NCBI RefSeq assembly: GCF_026625725.1
Contig: NZ_CP113060.1
Coordinates: 4,036,001 to 4,100,000, forward strand
Direction of reading: 5' to 3'
DNA length: 64,000 nt
Origin: Pseudomonas sp. SL4(2022)
GTDB lineage: Bacteria; Pseudomonadota; Gammaproteobacteria; Pseudomonadales; Pseudomonadaceae
The notes beneath the pieces are model-generated. The model saw only the letters and a list, made by a program, of their open reading frames with translations. It did not search any database and was not told where the DNA came from. The position numbers were made by a program, and so were the translations under genes. The stretch's first letter is position 1, and each line of letters begins with the position of its first letter. Of the stretch, positions 1 through 8,209 are shown one piece after another.

Positions 1-9
1 GTCTCGACC

Positions 10-80
10 TGTAGGAGCCAGCTTGCTGGCGATCCAGCACACTGCTGATGCACCTGATCGCCAGCAAGCTGGCTCCTACA
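10..80. repeat. Extragenic palindrome, perfect 25-bp arms (REP-like)
   Basis: Arms 10-34 and 56-80 are perfect reverse complements of each other, beginning TGTAGGAGCCAGCTTGCTGG, and are separated by 21 bases. This is the style of repetitive extragenic palindromes common in Pseudomonas genomes. The longest possible start of the following VWA gene (position 48) falls inside the repeat, which argues for the later ATG at 126. Confidence 0.85.
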
Positions 81-125
81 CAGAGCGCCCCAACCGGGAA
101 TGATTCTGCAAGTGAGGACGCAGCC

Positions 126-1304
126 ATGCTGCTCAACCTATTCAATGAAATGCGCGCCGCCAAGGTACCGGTGTCGGTGCGCGAGCTGCTCGACCTGATC
201 AACGCGTTGAAGCACAACGTGGTGTTCGCCGATATGGACGAGTTCTATTTCCTCTCGCGCACCATTCTGGTCAAGGACGAGCGGCATTTCGACAAGTTCG
301 ACCGCGCGTTCGGGGCCTACTTCAAGGGCCTGGAAAACCTCAACCAGCACATCGAGGCGCTGATCCCCGATGAGTGGCTGCGCAAGGAGTTCGAGCGTTC
401 GCTGACCGATGAGGAACGCGCCAAGATCGAATCCCTCGGCGGCCTGGACAAGTTGATCGAGGAATTCAAAAAGCGCCTCGAAGAGCAAAAAGAACGCCAC
501 GAAGGCGGCAACAAGTGGATCGGCACCGGCGGCACCAGCCCGTTCGGCTCTGGCGGCTATAACCCGGAAGGCATCCGCGTGGGTGACGCCGGCAAGCGTC
601 AGGGCAAGGCGGTCAAGGTCTGGGATCAGCGCGAGTACAAAAACCTCGACGATCAGGTCGAGCTGGGGACGCGCAATATCAAGGTGGCCCTGCGCCGCCT
701 GCGCAAGTTTGCGCGCCAAGGTGCACAAGACGAGCTGGACCTGGACGGCACCATCGACCACACCGCCAAAGACGGCGGTCTGCTGAACATTCAAATGCGT
801 CCAGAGCGGCGCAACGCGGTGAAGCTGCTGATCCTCTTCGACATCGGCGGCTCGATGGACGCCCACGTCAAGGTGTGCGAAGAGCTGTTTTCCGCCTGCA
901 AAACCGAGTTCAAGCACATGGAGTATTTCTACTTCCATAACTGTGTGTACGAGTCGGTGTGGAAGAACAACCTGCGCCGCACGTCTGAGCGTTTCTCCAC
1001 GCAAGACCTGCTGCACAAGTATGGCGCGGACTACAAAGTGGTGTTCGTCGGCGATGCGGCCATGGCCCCTTACGAAATCACCCAGGCCGGCGGCAGCGTC
1101 GAGCACTGGAACGAGGAGCCGGGTTACGTCTGGATCAAGCGTTTTATGGAGAAGTACAAAAAGCTTATCTGGATCAACCCGTACCCCAAAGACAGTTGGA
1201 GCTACACCGCCTCGACCAACATCATGCGTGAGTTGCTCGAAGACCAGATGTACCCGCTGACGCTGCAAGGCCTGGAAGAAGGCATGCGCTTTCTCTCCAA
1301 GTAA
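126..1304 (+). CDS. VWA domain protein, CoxE-like
   Basis: A 392-residue cytoplasmic protein with a C-terminal von Willebrand factor A domain. The metal-site motif near residue 239 reads DIGGSMD, a variant of DxSxS in which the middle serine is glycine, as I recall for CoxE-type proteins. The N-terminal half is charged and helical (LLDLINALKHN, FDRAFGAYFKGLE). Relatives usually sit beside a MoxR-type AAA+ ATPase and act in metal insertion or complex assembly. Such a partner would lie upstream, outside the window. The start at 126 has a GAGG ribosome site 8 bases before it. The earlier in-frame ATG at 48 lies in a palindromic repeat. The specific client is unknown. Confidence 0.85.
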   Translation: MLLNLFNEMRAAKVPVSVRELLDLINALKHNVVFADMDEFYFLSRTILVKDERHFDKFDRAFGAYFKGLENLNQHIEALIPDEWLRKEFERSLTDEERAKIESLGGLDKLIEEFKKRLEEQKERHEGGNKWIGTGGTSPFGSGGYNPEGIRVGDAGKRQGKAVKVWDQREYKNLDDQVELGTRNIKVALRRLRKFARQGAQDELDLDGTIDHTAKDGGLLNIQMRPERRNAVKLLILFDIGGSMDAHVKVCEELFSACKTEFKHMEYFYFHNCVYESVWKNNLRRTSERFSTQDLLHKYGADYKVVFVGDAAMAPYEITQAGGSVEHWNEEPGYVWIKRFMEKYKKLIWINPYPKDSWSYTASTNIMRELLEDQMYPLTLQGLEEGMRFLSK

Positions 1305-1306
1305 AC

Positions 1307-1328
1307 AACGGGCCTTCGGGCCCGTTTT
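1307..1328. terminator. Bidirectional terminator between convergent genes
   Basis: An 8-bp stem AACGGGCC/GGCCCGTT with a TTCG tetraloop (1307-1314 and 1319-1326) follows the VWA stop codon directly. It is followed by T residues on the plus strand and also serves the converging LysR gene, whose stop is at 1331. Confidence 0.85.
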
Positions 1329-1330
1329 AC

Positions 1331-2209
1331 TTAGTCAGCCTCGGCCGTCAGGCAATCGACCAACTCGGCGGCAAAGCCCGACAACAGCGCCCGCTTACGC
1401 ACACAGACTTTCAAATCGCGCTGCGCCCAGGGTTCTTCCAACTCAATGATTGGCAACCCGCGCTCGCTCACCGCACTGCGCGGCACCAAACCAATGCCCA
1501 CACCCGCCGCGACCATACGGCACACAGCCTCAAAGCTGCGCACCTGAATACGCACCTCCAAGTGCCGACCCAAGGCTGCGGCTGCATTCATGGTGAAGGT
1601 GTGGATGGCCGAACCGGCGTGCAGCATCACAAAGGGATACTCCAGCACCTGCACAAACGGGCAGTGCTTGCGCGCAGCCAGCGGGTGCTCAGCAGGCGCG
1701 ATCAGCACCAGACGATCGGCCTTGTAAGGAATCAGTTCGACATCGGCCCCCTCCATGGCCCCCGCCACCACGCCCACTTCCACTTCACCGCGCGCCACCG
1801 CCATCAACACATCCGGGCTGGTGTGTTCTTCGAGGGAGATACTCACTTGCGGATGACGCTGCAGGAATGTCGCCAAGCTGTCGGGCAAAAAGGTGTGCGT
1901 GGCGTGGGTGTTGGCCCACAGGCTGACATGCCCGCGCACGCCTTTGGCGTAGGGCGTGAGGTCGGCATGCATTTGTTCAAGCTGAGCAAAGACCTGCCGC
2001 GCATGGCGTAACAAGGCCTCGCCGGCGCGGGTCAGGCTGACGCCACGCGGCTCACGCAGCAGCAACGGCGTGCCAATCGACGCTTCCAACTGGCGCAAGC
2101 GATGGCTGGCAGAAGAAGCCGCCAGATGCACCCGTTCGGCACCACGGGTGAGGTTTTTCGCTTCGGCAATGGCGACAAACAAGCGCAGATCAACCAAGTC
2201 GTAGTGCAT
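1331..2209 (-). CDS. LysR-family transcriptional regulator
   Basis: A 292-residue LysR-type regulator. The N-terminal winged helix-turn-helix covers about residues 4-63 (LRLFVAIAEAKNLTRGAERVHLAASSAS in the sequence, read in pieces), with a substrate-binding-like effector domain from about 90 to the end. It is transcribed divergently from the EamA transporter that starts at 2315, the usual arrangement when a LysR protein controls its neighbour. The roughly 105-base gap would hold both promoters and the operator. The effector is not identifiable from sequence. Confidence 0.9.
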   Translation of the reverse strand: MHYDLVDLRLFVAIAEAKNLTRGAERVHLAASSASHRLRQLEASIGTPLLLREPRGVSLTRAGEALLRHARQVFAQLEQMHADLTPYAKGVRGHVSLWANTHATHTFLPDSLATFLQRHPQVSISLEEHTSPDVLMAVARGEVEVGVVAGAMEGADVELIPYKADRLVLIAPAEHPLAARKHCPFVQVLEYPFVMLHAGSAIHTFTMNAAAALGRHLEVRIQVRSFEAVCRMVAAGVGIGLVPRSAVSERGLPIIELEEPWAQRDLKVCVRKRALLSGFAAELVDCLTAEAD

Positions 2210-2314
2210 AGCGTTAGTTAATTCCGAACGATCAGTTAAGTAAAAGCCAATTCCAAAGCGATTCTAGCCCTCGCATCATTCGGATCAGAACAACTCTTTA
2301 GGGATTTATTCGCA

Positions 2315-3277
2315 ATGCCATGGAAATCCTGGTCAGCCGATCGCATCGGCATCGCGCTGGCGATCCTTGCCGCCTTCGGCTTCTCGTTCAAAGCCATCTT
2401 CGTCAAGTTGGCCTACGCGGCCGCACCGGTGGATGCCGTCACCCTGCTCGCACTGCGCATGAGTTTTGCCTTACCCATCGCCCTGTGGGCCACGCTGTGG
2501 CTGTGCCGCGCCGCGCCGCCGCTCACCCGCAAGGACTGGGGCATGCTGCTGGTCCTGGGCCTGCTCGGTTATTACGGCGCGAGCATTCTCGATTTCATCG
2601 GCCTGCAGTACATCTCGGCGGCGCTGGAGCGGCTGATTCTGTTTATCTACCCGACCATGACCGTGTTGATCGGCGTGTTGTTTATGGGCAAGCGCCTAGA
2701 GAAACGCCAGATCGCCGCCCTGCTACTGTCTTACGCCGGGATTGCCCTGGCCTTTGCCCACGACTTGCACGTGGCCGAAGACCTGCACAGCGTATTGATC
2801 GGTGCCGCCTTTGTGTTCGGCTCGGCGCTGTCTTATGCGCTGTACAGCGCCGGGGCTGAAGTGGCGATTCACCGGCTGGGCACTATTCGCTTTGCTGCGC
2901 TGGCGATCATCGTGTCGACCTTTGCCACGCAGCTGCATTTTCTCGCCACCCAGCCGTTCAGCGCGTTGCAGTTACCGGTTGAGGTGTACGCCTACAGCGC
3001 AGCCATGGCGATTTTCTCGACGGTGCTGCCAATCTTCTGGCAATCGGCTGCGCTTCGCTTGATAGGCTCGGCGCGCACGGTGCTGATCGGTACGCTGGGG
3101 CCGGTGCTGACGATTGTGTTTGCCTGGATGCTGCTGGCGGAGCCGGTTTCACTGGCCCAGTTGGCGGGTGCGGCGTTGGTCGTGGCGGGCGTGTTGTTGG
3201 TGTCGCGGCGTAAAAAATTGCCGACTCTGCCGGCTGTTAACGAGGCTGCTTGTATTCAAGGCAGCAAGCAAGCATAA
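2315..3277 (+). CDS. DMT-superfamily (EamA) transporter
   Basis: A 320-residue inner-membrane protein made of two EamA repeats, about ten hydrophobic helices from residue 10 to 300, ending in a short basic cytoplasmic tail (SRRKK). Family members export or import small metabolites such as amino acids and nucleosides, and substrate cannot be predicted here. The start has an AGGGA ribosome site. It is probably controlled by the divergent LysR gene at 1331-2209. Confidence 0.88.
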   Translation: MPWKSWSADRIGIALAILAAFGFSFKAIFVKLAYAAAPVDAVTLLALRMSFALPIALWATLWLCRAAPPLTRKDWGMLLVLGLLGYYGASILDFIGLQYISAALERLILFIYPTMTVLIGVLFMGKRLEKRQIAALLLSYAGIALAFAHDLHVAEDLHSVLIGAAFVFGSALSYALYSAGAEVAIHRLGTIRFAALAIIVSTFATQLHFLATQPFSALQLPVEVYAYSAAMAIFSTVLPIFWQSAALRLIGSARTVLIGTLGPVLTIVFAWMLLAEPVSLAQLAGAALVVAGVLLVSRRKKLPTLPAVNEAACIQGSKQA

Positions 3278-3317
3278 GAAAGTCCATGTACCCATTGCGT
3301 GTTGCGTGGCGATAAGG

Positions 3318-3405
3318 CGTAGGTTGGCGTTGAGCGCAGCGAAGCCCAACAGATTGCAGCATGTCTCGTTGGGCTTCGTCGCGCTGTTCCTCAACCCAAC
3401 CTACA
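3318..3405. repeat. Imperfect inverted repeat (REP/BIME-like)
   Basis: The left arm 3318-3350 (CGTAGGTTGGCGTTGAGCGC followed by AGCGAAGCCCAAC) and the right arm 3368-3405 are near reverse complements with a few indels. The pattern GTAGGTTGG...GAAGCCCAAC is typical of dispersed extragenic repeats in pseudomonads. The overlapping ORFs on both strands are repeat-derived and not taken as genes. Confidence 0.75.
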
Positions 3406-3500
3406 CACGCAACCCAGCGCTGATGCGTATGACACGCTCTACCCAATGCATGCAACAGGGTATTGAGACATCGCCTCAATAAACGGATCAACTGAAACAT

Positions 3501-3522
3501 CAAGGGCTCTTGCGAGCCCTTG
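3501..3522 (-). terminator. Stem-loop downstream of DUF2937 gene
   Basis: A 9-bp perfect stem CAAGGGCTC/GAGCCCTTG with a TTGC loop lies 13 bases past the stop of the minus-strand gene ending at 3536. The following bases are only moderately T-rich on the minus strand, so strength is uncertain. Confidence 0.6.
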
Positions 3523-3535
3523 AGGGTGATGCAAC

Positions 3536-4060
3536 TCAGCGCCAATGGCGCTGCTGCACCTTCTGGCTGCGGCCCACACCCAGCAGCATGCCGAACAGCA
3601 CCAGCAGGCTTTCGACCAGCCAGGCCAGTAGCAGCGCGCAGACGATGCCCCAGGTGATGGCCTCGGGCGCGAGCAGCACTTGGTAGCGATAAGCCGCAAA
3701 CGTCTGCTCCAGCAGTTCGTGATCAGCCGTTGTGGCCAGATGCCAGAGCTGCGCATACCAAGGGCCTTGCATGGCCTTGGATTCACGCTCAAGAAAGGCC
3801 GAACGCTCGACCAGCGTACCCAGACTCTGCGCATCGCTGCGCATCACTGGGTCGGCGCTGGCCTGGTAATGGCTAACCAAGGCCACCAGATCGCCTTTGA
3901 AAAAGCGCCGAGCCGTTTCACGGAAGCCCTTGAGGCCCAAATCCGACTCAATGCGATGGGCTTCGACGCGCTTGCTGTAGTCGTCGATAAACCCGGGCAC
4001 CTGAACCCCAACCAGCAAGCCCAGGGCAAACAAGGCCAACCGCAGATAGCTTCTAAACAT
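3536..4060 (-). CDS. DUF2937 family membrane protein
   Basis: A 174-residue protein with an N-terminal hydrophobic segment (MFRSYLRLALFALGLLVGVQ in the first 20 residues), a roughly 100-residue periplasmic or cytoplasmic middle rich in charged residues, and a strong C-terminal membrane helix (ITWGIVCALLLAWLVESLLV). It matches the DUF2937 type in size and topology. The function is unknown. The start at 4060 is chosen because a GGGAGGGAAG ribosome site precedes it; the longer reading frame to 4108 has no such site. Confidence 0.75.
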   Translation of the reverse strand: MFRSYLRLALFALGLLVGVQVPGFIDDYSKRVEAHRIESDLGLKGFRETARRFFKGDLVALVSHYQASADPVMRSDAQSLGTLVERSAFLERESKAMQGPWYAQLWHLATTADHELLEQTFAAYRYQVLLAPEAITWGIVCALLLAWLVESLLVLFGMLLGVGRSQKVQQRHWR

Positions 4061-4080
4061 TGCTTCCCTCCCCCTAATAA

Positions 4081-4857
4081 TCAGCCTTCCATGCCTTGTG
4101 CCACACACTCACCGCCGCGCCACAGACGCCACTCGCCTGGCTGGTACAGTGTCCAGCTCTCGTTATCGGTCAACGGCTCGGTCGCCAAAACAGTGACCAC
4201 ATCATTGGGCGTGGTTTCTGCCTGAAAATCTACCTGCATGTCGGCATCTTTCAGATGCGCCGGGCCAAACGGCGCGCGCCGGGTGATATGCGCCAGCTTG
4301 CTGCTGCAAAAGCTGAACAGCCAGTCGCCATCACTGAGCAGGCAATTGAATACACCGTGCTGACGATAGCCGGCACAGGCACTGACCAAGGTGGGCAGCA
4401 ACTGCTCCACCACAACCGGCTCGGGAAAGGCCTGACGCAAGCGATTGAGCAAATCGCAGAAGGCCGCTTCGCTGTCGGTGTCGCCAATTGGCCGGTAGTT
4501 ATCCAATTGCGGGGCGAAATCGGCCAATTGGCCGTTGTGCGCAAAACACCAGTTACGCCCCCACATCTCGCGCACAAACGGATGGGTATTGGCCAGGCAG
4601 ACGCGGCCAACATTGGCCTGGCGGATATGCCCGATTACCACTTCGCTCTTGATCGGGTAGCGCTGCACCAGCTGCGCCACCTCTGATTCGCTGCTGGCGC
4701 GCGGGTCCTGAAACAGCCGCAGACCACGCCCTTCGTAAAAGCCGATGCCCCAGCCATCGCGGTGCGGGCCAGTACGCCCGCCGCGCTGCATCAGGCCGGT
4801 AAAGCTGAAGATGATATCGGTCGGCACATTGGCGCTCATGCCCAGCAATTCACACAT
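4081..4857 (-). CDS. Class II glutamine amidotransferase (YafJ-like)
   Basis: A 258-residue Ntn-type amidotransferase. Translation from the ATG at 4857 gives MCELLGMSAN, so removal of Met1 exposes the nucleophilic Cys2 required by the family. The longer frame would bury this cysteine. Other family signatures are the glycine-rich GGRTGPHRDGWGIG and the conserved NTHPF and AHNGQL segments. Such proteins hydrolyse glutamine and transfer ammonia, but the acceptor for YafJ-type members is not known. The start overlaps the end of the HIT gene by 8 bases, implying co-translation. Confidence 0.88.
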   Translation of the reverse strand: MCELLGMSANVPTDIIFSFTGLMQRGGRTGPHRDGWGIGFYEGRGLRLFQDPRASSESEVAQLVQRYPIKSEVVIGHIRQANVGRVCLANTHPFVREMWGRNWCFAHNGQLADFAPQLDNYRPIGDTDSEAAFCDLLNRLRQAFPEPVVVEQLLPTLVSACAGYRQHGVFNCLLSDGDWLFSFCSSKLAHITRRAPFGPAHLKDADMQVDFQAETTPNDVVTVLATEPLTDNESWTLYQPGEWRLWRGGECVAQGMEG

Positions 4858-5293
4858 GGCGCAACGCCTCGCGCAGCTGCTGCGCCTCAATCGCCAGACG
4901 TGCCTCGATACGTTTACGCGCCAACGGCAGAAAACGCGTCAGGGCGCGCCACAGTAATTGCGTGACATCGCCGCTGCGTCGTGGAATCAGGTGCAGATGC
5001 AGGTGCGGCACATGCTGGTTGGCGGTCGGTCCGTCGTTGACCAGAAAGTTGATGCCCTGCTCGCCATACCCGGCCGCGCGCAAGGCCGCGGTCATGCGCT
5101 GCGCCAACGGCAGCAACCGCTCACCGGCAGCAGAGGAAAGGTCTTTGAGAAAGGGCGCATGTTCGCGGCTGACAATCAGCACATGGGCCGGGCGCAGGGG
5201 AAAGATATCCAGCAGGACGATAAAGTGCTCATCCTCATAAATACGTTCGGCAGGCAACTGCCCAGCAGCGATTGCACAGAACACACACTCCAT
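4850..5293 (-). CDS. HIT family protein
   Basis: A 147-residue histidine-triad protein. It has an N-terminal CVFC pair (possible zinc site) and the hallmark HxHxH cluster HVPHLHLHLIPRR near residue 100. HIT proteins are nucleotide hydrolases or transferases acting on adenylated or phosphoramidate nucleotides. The start has a strong AAGGAGGGG site. The 3' end overlaps the downstream amidotransferase start (4850-4857). Length is slightly above the usual 110-140 residues because of a C-terminal helical tail. Confidence 0.9.
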   Translation of the reverse strand: MECVFCAIAAGQLPAERIYEDEHFIVLLDIFPLRPAHVLIVSREHAPFLKDLSSAAGERLLPLAQRMTAALRAAGYGEQGINFLVNDGPTANQHVPHLHLHLIPRRSGDVTQLLWRALTRFLPLARKRIEARLAIEAQQLREALRHV

Positions 5294-5354
5294 AGCCCCT
5301 CCTTATAAATGACAGGCCATGCTGAACGGCTGTGTGCTGCGGCGCAAGTTTGAG

Positions 5355-5828
5355 TTACAGACGTGGCTCGACTCTTAGCCTGCGGTCACCACGGGAATCG
5401 TAACGGGTGTCGCCGAAATCCTGCTCATCGCGCGCCACCATATTGCGCAAGGTCGGCTCATTATCGGCAATCGGCGCAGGCCCCTTGCGCGCCTGACGCC
5501 ACCTTTCCACGGGCCAGCGCACCGCGACAAACAGCAGGTACAAGGTAAAGACGATTAACGCGTACATGCTCAAATCGGCTACCGCGCGCCAGGCGTTGTT
5601 GCCCACGCCAAGCAGCATGTCCATGGCAGTAATCGCCACCGCAGGGGCGAACTGCTCTTTACCGGGGTCGACAATGGTCGGGCTGAACAGCAGCACCAGC
5701 ACCAGCACACGCAGCGGCTCTCGCAGGTAACGCCACATCCAGCTGGTCAGGCGAAACCACACCAACAGACAACCAAGAGCCGCCACCAGATAGGCGCCCC
5801 AGGCAAGCAGGTAGTCGTTTTCAGTCAT
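5355..5828 (-). CDS. Conserved inner-membrane protein, function unknown
   Basis: A 157-residue protein with three to four hydrophobic segments (near residues 5-25, 35-55, 65-80 and 90-110) and a hydrophilic charged C-terminus (ARDEQDFGDTRYDSRGDRR). I do not recognise a functional family, though homologs are sometimes labelled as MFS-like without support. The start MTENDYLLAW at 5828 is preferred over an upstream ATG at 5849. It stands alone, divergent from oligopeptidase B. Confidence 0.7.
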   Translation of the reverse strand: MTENDYLLAWGAYLVAALGCLLVWFRLTSWMWRYLREPLRVLVLVLLFSPTIVDPGKEQFAPAVAITAMDMLLGVGNNAWRAVADLSMYALIVFTLYLLFVAVRWPVERWRQARKGPAPIADNEPTLRNMVARDEQDFGDTRYDSRGDRRLRVEPRL

Positions 5829-5979
5829 AAAACGCAAATTCTCTGGCATTGAAGACCGGGCGGCCTAGGCGCATAAACGCGTAGATTTCAGCAGCCGACG
5901 GGCGAAGTGGCGCTTATGATAACGGCTTTTGCCTGCTTCCGCGTCCCCGCTGTCGGCCGCCTGCTAACGGAGTTACCTC

Positions 5980-8010
5980 ATGCAACACGCCCCTATTGCC
6001 CGCGTCGACAACGCGGCCGACCCATATCGCTGGCTGGAAAACCGCGACAGCGTTGAAGTGCTTGATTACCTCAAGGCGGAAAATACCTACCTGGAACAGC
6101 AGCTCAGCGAGCAACTGCAACTGCGTGAAACGTTGTTTCAGGAGATCAAGGGGCGCATCCGCGAAACCGACCTCAGCCTACCGTCACCCTGGGGGCCGTA
6201 TCTGTATTACCAGCGCACCACAGCGGGCGATGAATACCCGCGGCATTACCGCTGCCGCAAACCCGCCGATGGCTCGCTGACGGTCGATGAGGCCCGCGAG
6301 CAATTGCTGCTCGACCCCAACATCCTGGCCGATGGCGGCTTTATTTCGCTCGGTGCCTTTAGCATCAGCCCTGACCACCAGCGCCTGGCCTATAGCCTGG
6401 ACACCAGTGGCGAGGAAACCTACCAGCTGTTCGTCAAGGAACTGGCCGACGACCGTCTGATCGAACTGCCGTTCGAGGAATGCGACGGCAGCATGACCTG
6501 GGCCAATGACAGCCAGACGCTGTTCTTCGGAGAACTGGACGACACCCACCGGCCGCACAAACTCTACCGCCACCGCCTCGGCACTGACACCGCTGAACTG
6601 GTTTTCCACGAGCCGGACGGACGTTTCTTCCTCAGCTGCTACCGCAGCAGCTCCGAGCGCCAGCTGATCCTGCAGTTAGGCAGCAAAACCACCAGCGAAG
6701 CCTGGATACTGGACGCCGCAACACCGCAAGCCGCGTTCAGTTGCGTGGCCCCGCGCGAAGAAGGCCACGAATATGACGTCGACCACGGCGCCCTAGATGG
6801 CCAGTGGCGCTGGTTTATCCGCAGCAATCAGCACGGCATCAACTTCGCGCTGTTTACTGCCTGCGACGCAACGCTGAACCGCAGCGCTTGGCAATTGCTG
6901 CGCGCCCATGACCCCGACGTGATGCTCGAAGGCGTTAGCCTCAATCAGCAAGCGCTGGTGCTTAGCCTGCGTGAAGGCGGTTTGCCGATGATCGACGTGC
7001 AGCCGCAGGGGCAAGCGGCCTACCGCGTGCAGCTACCGGACGCCGCCTACAGCCTGTATGTACAGGACAGCCTGGAATTCGACAGCCCGGCGATTCGCCT
7101 GCGTTATGAAGCGCTCAATCGCCCGGCACAGGTGCGTCAACTGGAGCTGGCCACAGGCGCACAATTGGTGCTCAAGCAAACCCCGGTACTTGGGCCGTTC
7201 GATGCCGATAGCTATGTCAGCCAACGCCTATGGGCGACGGCCGCCGATGGTAGCCAGGTGCCGATCAGCCTGGTGGCCAAGCGCGAAGTCCTCGGCACCC
7301 CTGCTCCGCTCTACTTGTATGGTTACGGTGCTTACGGCGAAAGCCTCGACCCTTGGTTCTCCCATGCGCGCCTTAGCCTGCTGGAGCGCGGCTTTATCTT
7401 CGCCATCGCCCATGTCCGTGGCGGCGGTGAACTCGGCGAAGCCTGGTACCGTGCGGGCAAGCTGGAACACAAGCAGAACTCGTTCAGCGACTTTATCGCC
7501 TGCGCCGAACACCTGATCACCGCCGGTTATACCCGCGCGCAGCAGCTGGTGATCAGCGGCGGCAGCGCCGGCGGCCTGCTGATGGGCGCGGTGCTCAATC
7601 AGCGCCCCGAGCTGTTCGCCGCCGCCATCGCCGAGGTGCCATTTGTCGATGTGCTCAACACCATGCAGAACCCCGACCTGCCGCTGACCGTCACCGAATA
7701 CGACGAATGGGGCGACCCAAACCAGCCCGAGGTATTCGAGCGGATCAAGGCTTACGCGCCGTACGAGAACGTGCAGGCCCAGGACTACCCGGCGATTCTT
7801 GCGGTGGCGGGCTACAACGACAGCCGCGTGCAGTACTGGGAAGCTGCCAAATGGGTGGCCAAGCTGCGCGCCCATAAAACCGACAACAACCTGCTGCTGC
7901 TGAAAACTGAACTGGAGGCTGGGCATGGCGGTATGAGCGGCCGCTATCAGGCACTAAAGGATGCCGCCTTGGAATACGCCTTCATCCTCAGGGTGGTGGG
8001 ACTCACTTGA
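5980..8010 (+). CDS. ptrB: Oligopeptidase B (S9 family serine peptidase)
   Basis: A 676-residue cytoplasmic prolyl-oligopeptidase-family enzyme. An N-terminal beta-propeller covers about residues 60-400, followed by an alpha/beta-hydrolase domain. The visible catalytic triad is Ser529 in GGSAGG, Asp614 in YNDSRV and His649 in EAGHGGMSGR. Oligopeptidase B cuts short peptides after basic residues. Length matches the bacterial enzymes (about 680-690). It is a single gene with its own leader; no signal peptide is seen. Confidence 0.93.
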   Translation: MQHAPIARVDNAADPYRWLENRDSVEVLDYLKAENTYLEQQLSEQLQLRETLFQEIKGRIRETDLSLPSPWGPYLYYQRTTAGDEYPRHYRCRKPADGSLTVDEAREQLLLDPNILADGGFISLGAFSISPDHQRLAYSLDTSGEETYQLFVKELADDRLIELPFEECDGSMTWANDSQTLFFGELDDTHRPHKLYRHRLGTDTAELVFHEPDGRFFLSCYRSSSERQLILQLGSKTTSEAWILDAATPQAAFSCVAPREEGHEYDVDHGALDGQWRWFIRSNQHGINFALFTACDATLNRSAWQLLRAHDPDVMLEGVSLNQQALVLSLREGGLPMIDVQPQGQAAYRVQLPDAAYSLYVQDSLEFDSPAIRLRYEALNRPAQVRQLELATGAQLVLKQTPVLGPFDADSYVSQRLWATAADGSQVPISLVAKREVLGTPAPLYLYGYGAYGESLDPWFSHARLSLLERGFIFAIAHVRGGGELGEAWYRAGKLEHKQNSFSDFIACAEHLITAGYTRAQQLVISGGSAGGLLMGAVLNQRPELFAAAIAEVPFVDVLNTMQNPDLPLTVTEYDEWGDPNQPEVFERIKAYAPYENVQAQDYPAILAVAGYNDSRVQYWEAAKWVAKLRAHKTDNNLLLLKTELEAGHGGMSGRYQALKDAALEYAFILRVVGLT

Positions 8011-8209
8011 ATCCACCTCGCTGCTCCGCCGCCTGCAGCAGCACAAGCTCATAGCAATTCGCGCTAAACAACGGACGTTTAGTGCGAAACTCACTTGACC
8101 ATCCGTACAAACATAGCCGGTTGACCTTCCAGACTCTGCTACGCTGATTTCAAGCTGGCTCAATTCCACCTCCCTGAATTGGCTGCCTGTTCAGCCAGGA
8201 AGGTCCGTG

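Noticed and set aside
138..1268. Long minus-strand frame of 376 codons opposite the VWA gene
   Set aside because: Shadow of a high-GC gene: low complexity, no domain, and the plus strand carries a recognisable VWA protein.
3237..3834. Small frames on both strands around the repeat at 3318-3405
   Set aside because: Derived from the palindromic repeat and from antisense of the DUF2937 gene; no initiation signals.
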